Shown piece after piece: positions 57,301 to 64,000 of a stretch of 64,000 nucleotides of DNA. The DNA comes from Tribonema minus (lineage: Eukaryota > Sar > Xanthophyceae > Tribonematales > Tribonemataceae), in the NCBI GenBank assembly GCA_017506865.1, contig JAFCMP010000029.1, forward strand, positions 186,001-250,000. The letters are read 5' to 3'. Numbering within the stretch: the first letter of the stretch is position 1; each line of letters starts with the position of its first letter. Under the pieces are notes generated by a model, which saw only the letters and a list, made by a program, of their open reading frames with translations, was not told the DNA's origin and ran no database searches. The position numbers were made by a program, and so were the translations under genes.

Positions 57301-60300
57301 TCGCTGTATCTGCTCGCTATCGAACTAATTGTCAAGTGCATGCTGCATGTGGCTGCCCCCCTCCTTACAAATGCACCAGTGTGATTCCGGTTGGAGCGAT
57401 GTATTGAGCCGATTCTCAGGTGCATGCTGCATGTGGCTGCCCCCCCCCCCCCCCCCCCCCCCTCCCCCTTCAGATCCACCAGTTTGATTCCAATTGGAGC
57501 GATGCGCGCCGCACCAGCTTTGTGCGGCACGCCACGCGAGAGTACAAGATTCAGAAGGTGAACCTGCTGATGGTCAATGCATGCACTTGAGGTGGACATG
57601 ATGGCACGGGCGCCCTTGTACCTTTTACTGATTCTCGCTCAGGGTGCGAAAGAGCCCAGATGAATGGTATCTCAGCTTGCTGTACGGAATCTACACGTCG
57701 TGTGACAGTCTGAAAGTGTCTCACTGACTACCACTCAAACGCCGCCGCCGCCAAATGGCATCTCGATATCCCCTCCTACGTCCTCGTCCATGTGCGCCCC
57801 CCTCGTGTACCTGCGCAATGCTGACATGCTGCGCTCGGGGTTTGGGGTTAAGCGCAGGTCAAAGGCTAGGGTTAGGTGGGTACAAATCAGATTCAGTGAA
57901 CGCTGAAGGTGAACTGCGCATTGACGTACTCTGCAAGGACAATCTGAGCACGCGGCCGTTTTCGCACTGTGTAATGCGGATGAATTGCGCTCAGGGTTTG
58001 GGTGCAGAGCTAAGGTGAGGGGCAGGGAAAGGATCAAACTCAGCGCTGGTTGTGCTGTGCAATGCGCGGGTACAGCATTCAGAAGGTGTCTTGCGCAGCA
58101 AAGGTGAACTGCGCATTGCCATACTCTGCGAGGAAATGATATACTTCGAAGTATATGCATCTTGATGATGTATGATTATAAATTTCATTACGTCTTTAAA
58201 ATGTATATACTTGCAAGTACAGTATTTACGACAATGCGGTCGTTTCCGCACTGCGTAAGGTGTACGGCAAGGGTTATGGGTAGGAAGGATTAGGGGGAGG
58301 TTGAAGCTGGTACAAAAATTGGTACGGATAGAGCGGTGTAACACCCCGTGTACGGGTCATCTCTGATGGGTACGACTCTCGGAGGAGCTTTCAGTGCAAC
58401 GTGGTATTGTGGTCCAGCCATGTGCAGCTGCTGGACACGTTGGCGCTCCGCGCAATCAGCTCTGTTTGTTGACGAATTTTCTTTGTGATAGCTGACCTGA
58501 CACCCACATGAATGACACGTGTTCTGGTATGCATTTGCTGTGAGTTGCCGCATGTGCTGTGCTACAAGTTCCACACGGGCGGGTGCGGCGTGCAGCTGCT
58601 GAACCAAATCAATACTTCAAGAAGTACGACGATGCCATCTTCAATTATTCTTGTTGATTCCAGAATTCCATCACAACCAGCATAAGTACTTGGTACTTGA
58701 TGAACTTTCGCTTTAGGCGCGAAGACGCCCAGTTGGTTGACGTCCGATGTACTACTCACGAAGCGAGGCTTGCTTCAAGCACTTACATGTTGTTGATCGC
58801 TGTGCGTTGCCCCCCCCCCCCCCCCCCCCGCCCCTCCCCTCCCTCAAGGCCCTGCGGCACGAGCGCGTGGTGCGTCTATTAGACTGCTTCGAGATTACAC
58901 ACTCCAGCTTTGCCACCGTCCTGGAGCTGTGCAACGGCGGCGACCTCGATGAGTTGCTCAAGCAGAACCGCTGCATACCGGAAAAGGTGAGCGCTGATCA
59001 CTTGCGGTTGCGCAGAAGTTGAAGTTGCTCGCGACACACTGGCATTTACAGTTATCGCGATGCAGTTGCGCTTATATGGGGCCGGTTACGGCGGTTACCT
59101 GTTTTTGGAACCGCGCCACCTCAAAGCGTCTCCCACCGCCGCTGCAAACAACAGGCGAAAACGCACGTGTGGAAAGAAAGGCTGTGCAGCATGCACAGAA
59201 GTGTTGTATGGATTTATGATGGGTGCAGGTGCATCAGCATGTAGAAGTGTGTGAAGTGTATTTGCTGCGAGATTCTTTACGCTGCCAATGCGGCGCTGCA
59301 GCAGCAGTGCTCAGATTCACACAAGCCGCTGCAAACCGCCAATTGAAGGTCTATGTATTGTGAGCCGTGAACTTCGTCGAAGGATTCCACTGTGTGCTTT
59401 GGGATGTTGGCTGATTTGTGATGGGTGGACCGGATACACGTGCTGGCTGCGTATATCCCGTCAGTTGCAGCCGTGCAAGTTTCTGTGAAGTCATGCCTAG
59501 ATGAGTGTGCAATGTTATGTTGCCACGCATTGGCGCAGCAGGCTGTGAGCTTGCACAGGATGCACGCTTTCTGTAACACATATAATCACACAACATGCGT
59601 GCACCACACCGGATGCGCAGTCCGTTTTGCTCCGAACTGTGAGGGGCCTGCGTTACATTCACGACCTCGCCGCATGGCAGCTGTGCATACATGACAACAT
59701 CTCATCTGTACACACTTACTATCTTGCATGCATATCTGCATGCATACCTACATGCATACATGCTTGTGCCTTGCGATACTCCTGCAGATTGTGAGCTGCC
59801 TATGCCACAAGCTCTCAGCACACGGCGATTGCTTGTTTCCACCCATGTACTTCAATCCAAAGTTCATCCCCACATACGCTTCAAAGCATAGACATACCCA
59901 CATGCGTACGTGCGTGTGCCACGCAGGCACACGATCCATACCTCTACAAATCGTGCGCTATACGAACTCGGCAAACGGCGAACTTGCATACATGATGATG
60001 CATGTTTCTAACTCGTACATGTATACTTGCATGCATACCTGCATGCGCACACGCACGTGCGCATGCTAAGACGGCAAGCGCCAGCAAGTGACACGTTCGC
60101 TACGCATATATAGCCTAATGCGCACCTGCATGCGAACGTGCGTGCGCCATCCGCAGGACGCGCGATTGATACTGCTGCAAATTGTCAGCGGCCTGCGTTA
60201 CGTGAGCTCGCCGCACGGCGACCGCGCATACATGCTCATGTACATCAAATCAAGTACCCACCTCAATATGCACATTCTTGATGCCAATGTACAGCAAATC

Positions 60301-63300
60301 AAGTACCTTACTTCAATATGCACCTTCTTGATGCATGCGTGCGTGCGCCATGATGCAGGACGCGCGATCGATACTGCTGCAAATCGTCAGCGGCCTGCGC
60401 TACATGAGCTCGCCGCACGGCGACCGCGCCGCAATTATTCACTACGACCTAAAACCGGGGAACATTCTCTTCGATGTCAACGGCGACGTCAAGATCACGG
60501 ACTTTGGACTCAGCAAGATTGTTCCAGACGAAGGTGAGACCAGGCGCTTGGCCGTGAGTGCTGCCGCTTTGTGATTGTATTGGCCACGAGTGCTGCCAGT
60601 TTGCTCATTCAAGCTGCAAGTGTTTTTTCATCCTCGTTGCCACAGTGACTTTGCAAATGCTGGATACTGTAGGCGAGGTCAGGTGCAGCGGCTGTGGCCT
60701 ATTAAGTTATTAACACAGTGCATGAACATGTGCGTCATGTACTTTTTATTAATTCTTGCTCAGGGCGCGAAAAAGCCCAGATGATTGGCATCTAGCTGTA
60801 CGGAATCTACATGTCGTTTGACAGTCTGAAAGTGTCGTAACGACAACCACTCAAACGCCGCCGCCGCCAAATGGCATCTCGGGATCTACTTGAATGAGCC
60901 AGCTCATTGTACTTGAATTATCGATGGTCGAGGGCGAGGCCAGGGTCAGGGTTCAGGGCAAGTTAGGGTTAGGATTAGATTTTGGGTGAGAGTTAGGTGT
61001 CGAGCCCAGCCCTAAGTCTGTCTGCCGCGTGCAAGCACTCACACGTACTGGTGCAGTTGCCCGGTGTTTGGCGGCATGCCGACACTGGAGGTGGCCATTG
61101 TATGTGCTCCCTTCAGTACTGCGCTGAACACATGTGTTGATATATGAACATGTGATAATATGTGAACAGCATCTTTACTGCGCAGGCTGTGAGCTTAACA
61201 GCTGCGCCGTGCGACCGTCTCCAGCCGCTGCGGCTCTCACAATAGGCAACTTGGCAGCACGCAAATGTTGTGTGTGTCGAGTGCTGCTGCCTTTTTTTCT
61301 TGTCTGAGCTAGGGTTGATGGTCTGTCAGATTGGCTGTCGGCGCTCACCACCCTTGCATGTGCTCCCTTCAGTACTGTAAGGATCACGTGAATACATGCA
61401 AACAGCATCTTTACTGCGCATGCGGTGTGCTCATGAGCTTAGGGTTAGGGTTAGGGCCGTGCGGCCATCGCCCTCGCTTTGCTCGTGCCGCGCGTGGCCG
61501 CGACGGTCGGCAGTGCGGCTGCAATGGAAATGGCTTCTCACTGCTTGTGCACGCAGAGCGCCTTAGGGTTAGGGTGAGGGTTAGGGTTAGGGTTAGGGTT
61601 AGGGTTAGGGTTGCCGCAGTGCGCAGAGAGTTAGGGTTAGGTTTAGGAGTAGGGCTGCGGCCCCCGTGGAAGTCCCGTGGAAGTCAGGGCCAGTCGTGAC
61701 TTCTGCGCGCCCGAGCAGAGGAAGGCAGTGACAAAAAGTGGTTGGTGTGCCTTATGGGCACCAAATAACAAATTGTTGACGACAACCTCATGTACATGTA
61801 CGCTCACTGCAGGCGGCGGCGTTGGCGACATGACCAGCATGGAGCTCACCAGCCAGGGTGCGGGAACGCTATTTTACTTGCCGCCTGAAACGTTCGTCAC
61901 CGGCAGCAACGCTCCGCGCATCAGCAGCCGCAACAAGGTGAAGTTCACTTGTGGGTAAGCATGTACGGGGGTGGTATGCTGGTAGCGCTCAGACAAGCAG
62001 CGCGCATGATTGAGAATCGTGCAAACTTTCGTGCCCGTATGCAAATGGTGTCCTGCTGGTAGTACACACACTGCAGGACAAGGCGAATCGCCTGCCGTGC
62101 CCGCATAGAAACGGTGGTTTCGACGCTGACGCTGCGGGCACTGCAGCGGCAGTGGCTCGGCCGGCGCGACACTTATGAAGCGTAAAAGCAAACTTGCAGC
62201 AAGATCCTCTTCCATACTGCACAAAGCCCTGTCCACGGGTCTCATGCACCAGACAGTTGGTCTCGCTGTGTGCGCCTTTGAGAAGGAGCTGCAGCAGCAC
62301 TTGTCAACCGCAGCTTTGAGGCCGTACTTGGAAGTGGTGCGCACCAAACCCGCTGCCACACACGCCTGTGGAGCGCCTCAAGCGATGTTTGACGTGGGCA
62401 CAAAGCATGCATATTTGCGGCACACGTTGCTTTCAGAGTGTGGAGCATTCCTGGTAGTCTGGGACGAGCTCAGGATCTTTTGCGAGTTGCTCTTTGAGTG
62501 CACTGGTTGATAATGGTTTTCAACTTCACTTCGCGTGTGCCTGGCGCTGCAGATCGATGTGTGGAGCCTGGGCGTCATCTTCTACCAGATGCTTTACGGG
62601 GTGCGCCCCTTTGGCGAGGGCCAGACGCAGGTGAGGTCGCACATACATACCCTACCCTTGCACCATTTTATAAATATTGTTGTCGTCCTTGCCGACGTCG
62701 GCGCTCTCTGTGAACTTGTTGTTGCCGAGATGGAGGATCGTGACGACGACTCTCCGGTCGTCGCACTCTCTGTGTCGTCACACGTGTGTCGCAAACCTCA
62801 GGTTACTTGTACGAGGTGACGTGCCACTTTGACAATTCAAGTTGAGGGCGCACTTCATTTGACAACCAGATCGGGTTGTGTACAGATCTGCGACAAGCCA
62901 GCACTCTCCGCATGCCGCCCTGCCCCTCTCGGTCTGCTCCTTGGATACTCGAAACGGACAGCGTGGGACGGCACACCTGAGCGCAAGCGCGTTGGCAGGG
63001 CTGCGAGTGATCGCGGTTTCACGTGCGCGTTCACGCCAGGCACACTCCCGTTTTCCGCACAGCTCGACGTCACTTCAGCTCTTGAAAACTTCAACACAGC
63101 TCACCCCCCCACCGGCCTACCACCTGACCCCTCCCACACCCCACCCCCCCCCGAATTCCGCCACCCCGTGCGCAGGAAGCCATCCTACGCGAGGGCACCA
63201 TGCTGCGCGCGACGTCCGTCGCCTTCCCCGCTGCCGGCGCCGCCGCGGCCGTCTCCGAGGAGGCCAAGGCGTTCATCATTGCGTGCCTTACGCACAGCCA

Positions 63301-63367
63301 GGCGGAGCGCCCCGATGTGCAGCAGCTGTGCGACCACCCATACCTGAGCCGCGGCGCCGGGAGATGA
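45330..63367 (+). CDS. TLK: Tousled-like serine/threonine kinase, 15 exons, 844 aa
   Basis: Exons: 45330-46295, 49155-49207, 50675-50762, 52762-52887, 53490-53578, 54316-54436, 54962-55069, 55796-55842, 56671-56815, 57474-57557, 58849-58986, 60359-60533, 61813-61937, 62553-62630, 63176-63367. The phases agree throughout, and the intron after 53578 has a GC donor. Residues 1-322 are low-complexity Ala/Gly with a basic patch (NKRKRG) and two motifs, IDAYF (190) and LQGYF (249); animal TLKs have a similar ISDYF. Residues 323-532 are coiled coil. The kinase domain has GKGGFSEV (559-566), the VAVK lysine 581, alpha-C Glu604 in [13 protein letters not shown] (683-690), DFG (703-705), [10 protein letters not shown] and [12 protein letters not shown] and the SQGAGT activation loop are diagnostic of TLKs, which act in the nucleus on the histone chaperone ASF1 during S phase. 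The start at 45330 was chosen over 45207 because the upstream residues look like 5' leader. Confidence 0.93.
46316..47089 (+). mobile_element. Reverse-transcriptase fragment, Penelope-like or related, frameshifted, in kinase intron 1
   Basis: The translation contains [17 protein letters not shown] (RT motif 4 region) and RYIDDILA (catalytic YIDD). After a shift to the -1 frame near 46705-46712 it continues with [21 protein letters not shown] and SQLYRFTRI, and stops at 47089. That order matches a widespread protist reverse-transcriptase type close to Penelope-like elements. The N-terminal part and any GIY-YIG endonuclease are missing, so this is a 5'-truncated, frameshifted relic. The stretch is markedly AT-rich compared with the GC-rich exon just upstream, which points to a separate origin. 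The first half is in frame with kinase exon 1, so unspliced RNA would encode a fusion reaching 46721. Confidence 0.7.
47090..47660 (+). other. AT-rich, structured stretch after the reverse-transcriptase relic
   Basis: After the relic's stop the sequence stays AT-rich to about 47480. Short perfect hairpins are visible: TCACCCC with GGGGTGA at 47271-47292, AGGTG with CACCT near 47549-47563, and CTAGC with GCTAG near 47564-47582. These could be the 3' end of the element or a structured RNA. I cannot assign a class. Confidence 0.35.
47786..48022 (+). repeat. Short dispersed element R1, copy 2
   Basis: This near-identical twin of copy 1 lies in kinase intron 1 downstream of the reverse-transcriptase relic. 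Read on the minus strand, its right end encodes [18 protein letters not shown] then a stop. The same peptide is kept in copies 1 and 4 and is recognisable in copy 3. Confidence 0.75.
49300..49955 (+). repeat. Array of about six downstream copies of TLK exon 2
   Basis: Copies at about 49300-49350, 49435-49462, 49528-49572, 49660-49702, 49796-49842 and 49903-49950 repeat the part coding [13 protein letters not shown] and the donor. Linkers are rich in GACAGTGCTCA words. Confidence 0.8.
50540..50585 (+). repeat. Upstream copy of TLK exon 3 5' end
   Basis: GCGCGTGCAGGGTGGAGG recurs about 130 bp before the exon acceptor at 50674. Confidence 0.65.
52170..52335 (-). repeat. Short dispersed element R1, copy 4 (inverted)
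   Basis: It is the reverse complement of copies 1-3, including the AAAAGCTTGCACACAGAAGT end shared with copy 3. It lies in kinase intron 3 and is bounded by decayed copies of exon 4. Confidence 0.7.
52411..52470 (+). repeat. Interstitial telomere repeat (TTAGGG)n, about 9 units
   Basis: Near-perfect TTAGGG units are joined directly to a truncated copy of TLK exon 4. Confidence 0.95.
53059..53095. repeat. Head-to-head telomere repeats
   Basis: TTAGGG units run directly into CCCTAA units, forming a palindromic junction in TLK intron 4. Confidence 0.95.
53579..53960 (+). repeat. About 110-bp tandem repeat starting at TLK exon 5 donor
   Basis: Three to four units share GGAGCGTCCATGTTGAAGTC-like, ACATGCAAGAG and AATCAACTCATGATCA words and begin at the exon edge. 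Confidence 0.8.
54514..54560 (+). repeat. Downstream copy of TLK exon 6 3' end
   Basis: It repeats GACGATGCCGGC...CAGTCAG and a GTGAGA donor about 80 bp after the exon. Confidence 0.8.
55205..55600 (+). repeat. Two downstream copies of TLK exon 7 3' end
   Basis: At 55210-55275 and 55503-55563 the part coding AxFAEERRAxEAR and the donor or its remnant recur, each followed by the GAGTCAGAGTC-type intron words of the true exon. Confidence 0.8.
56370..56655 (+). repeat. Two upstream copies of TLK exon 9 5' end, with poly-C tracts
   Basis: At about 56408-56450 and 56520-56560 the part coding VRKTCVDAC recurs in decayed form. Poly-C tracts at 56372-56387, 56594-56615 and 56638-56653 precede each copy and the true acceptor. 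Confidence 0.75.
56900..57090 (+). repeat. Two downstream copies of TLK exon 9 3' end
   Basis: At 56916-56942 (short) and 57028-57090 the part coding SEVWRAxYVRGL and the GTGAGCGCAG donor recur. Confidence 0.8.
57355..57422 (+). repeat. Upstream copy of TLK exon 10 5' end
   Basis: It is a decayed version of the segment coding [10 protein letters not shown], about 110 bp before the exon. Confidence 0.7.
57618..57805 (-). mobile_element. 5'-truncated LINE-like element (copy B) in kinase intron 10
   Basis: It matches copy A (19163-19330) over about 180 bp with scattered substitutions, including the coding end EMPFGGGGV and the 3' untranslated part. It is truncated about 20 codons before the stop. 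Confidence 0.65.
59640..60235 (+). repeat. Array of about four upstream copies of TLK exon 12 5' end
   Basis: Copies near 59640, 59783, 59927 and 60155 resemble the acceptor and the part coding [15 protein letters not shown]. The last is almost intact. Linkers are rich in ATGCATAC and ACATAC words. Confidence 0.8.
60739..60886 (-). mobile_element. 5'-truncated LINE-like element (copy C) in kinase intron 12
   Basis: It is nearly identical to copy A from the 3' end up to the last nine codons of the reading frame, where it is truncated. It is closer to A than B is, so A and C are probably the more recent insertions. Confidence 0.65.
61563..61612 (+). repeat. Interstitial telomere repeat (TTAGGG)n, about 8 units
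   Basis: It lies in TLK intron 12. A shorter tract is at 61439-61456, and a degenerate one at 61630-61645. Confidence 0.95.
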
Positions 63368-63588
63368 CACAGATGACCATCGTGCTACTTCAACTTGAAG
63401 TACGGGGTCATGCTTGAAGTATCATGTCAGGAGAAGCGCCCCGGCGTGCCAGCAGCTGTGCGACCACCCGTACCTGAGCCGCTGCGCCGGGAGATGACAC
63501 GGTCGTGCTACTTCAACTTGAAGTTTCTATTTGAATGTGCGCGTCCCCGGGGGTCGGCGTTCACCGCGGCGCGTACGGGTGACAGAGC
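63368..63588 (+). repeat. Region after TLK stop with a copy of the last exon end
   Basis: At 63425-63500 the end of the last exon including the stop codon is repeated with small changes. Both copies are followed by ACTTCAACTTGAAGT. Confidence 0.8.
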
Positions 63589-64000
63589 ATGGCCCGACAA
63601 AACTATCAGTTGGTGGAGCATCACATTTTGGCCACAGAACTTGTGCAAGTCTCAGACTTCAAGTTCAACTCGCGTGTCCGTGAGCTTGAGGCGCAGAGCC
63701 CTGCAGCTCTGCGCGCCACATCAAAGTGTGATTCTAACGGACTGGGTCTGGCGGTGTTGAGGACGAAGGGGGCAGTGCTGGCAATGGCGGTCGCCACATC
63801 ATTGTTGCCCTGCAGGTGCCCTCCCCTTTCCATCATGCTCCCCTTGAATGCGGACAACAGTGTAGAAGGGGGGGAGGGCGGGGGGGTGGTGAATGACCCC
63901 TCGTCCGCCGGCATTGCCGCTGCACACTGCCGATGTGTTAACGCAGTGATCCAGCACGACGCAGCATGCGGGCATCTGTATGTCAGCTGCGCATGCGCAC
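63589..64000 (+). CDS. Open reading frame truncated by right edge, unknown product
   Basis: An ATG at 63589 opens a frame that has no stop for 137 codons and is still open at the last base. It begins MARQNYQLVEHHILATELVQ and then has a charged stretch (RVRELEAQS). After about residue 75 the composition changes to Gly/Ala/Cys-rich, so a splice donor near 63813 (AG followed by GTGCCC) may end the first exon there. It lies 221 bp after the kinase stop on the same strand. I do not recognise it. An unbroken frame of this length by chance is possible in this GC-rich DNA. Confidence 0.35.
   Translation, partial: MARQNYQLVEHHILATELVQVSDFKFNSRVRELEAQSPAALRATSKCDSNGLGLAVLRTKGAVLAMAVATSLLPCRCPPLSIMLPLNADNSVEGGEGGGVVNDPSSAGIAAAHCRCVNAVIQHDAACGHLYVSCACA

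Overview
The window looks like a piece of nuclear chromosome from a unicellular, probably flagellated, GC-rich eukaryote. A haptophyte or a photosynthetic stramenopile is my best guess, held with low confidence. The reasons are split genes with GT-AG and occasional GC-AG introns, GC-rich exons in less GC-rich introns, scattered (TTAGGG)n tracts, a tousled-like kinase, an EF-hand/HELP protein, an F-box protein with repeats of the 'GCxW' ankyrin-like type, and protist retroelement fragments. No bacterial, organellar or viral gene order is visible.

Five spliced genes can be rebuilt by eye, and in each the intron phases agree at every junction. From left to right they are: (1) minus strand, 8543 to 24 and running off the left edge, an EF-hand protein with a possible N-myristoylation start that leads into an EML-type HELP motif; (2) plus strand, 9310-11037, an F-box protein with about eight ankyrin-like repeats; (3) plus strand, 14459-26332, a nine-exon GLUT-like sugar transporter of the major facilitator superfamily (536 aa); (4) minus strand, 44690 to 28084, an 18-exon coiled-coil protein of about 799 aa that I cannot name; (5) plus strand, 45330-63367, a 15-exon tousled-like kinase (844 aa) whose start lies 639 bp from gene 4 in divergent orientation. 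A further plus-strand reading frame starts at 63589 and is still open at the right edge.

The most striking feature is the structure of the introns. Most exons are flanked by short, decayed tandem copies of one of their own ends. Copies upstream of an exon carry its 3' splice acceptor and 5' end. Copies downstream carry its 3' end and donor. I count roughly ninety by eye. This is the pattern expected if introns grow by tandem duplications that have one breakpoint in the exon and one in the intron, and only splice-neutral events survive. In one place an exon with its flanks has been duplicated in inverted orientation, giving a palindrome of about 0.6 kb.

The introns also hold minisatellites, homopolymer tracts, interstitial telomere repeats, a near-palindromic 15-mer (ACTTCAACTTGAAGT) repeated many times, three 5'-truncated copies of a LINE-like element, four copies of a short element with fixed ends, and an AT-rich reverse-transcriptase relic that is in frame with exon 1 of the kinase gene.
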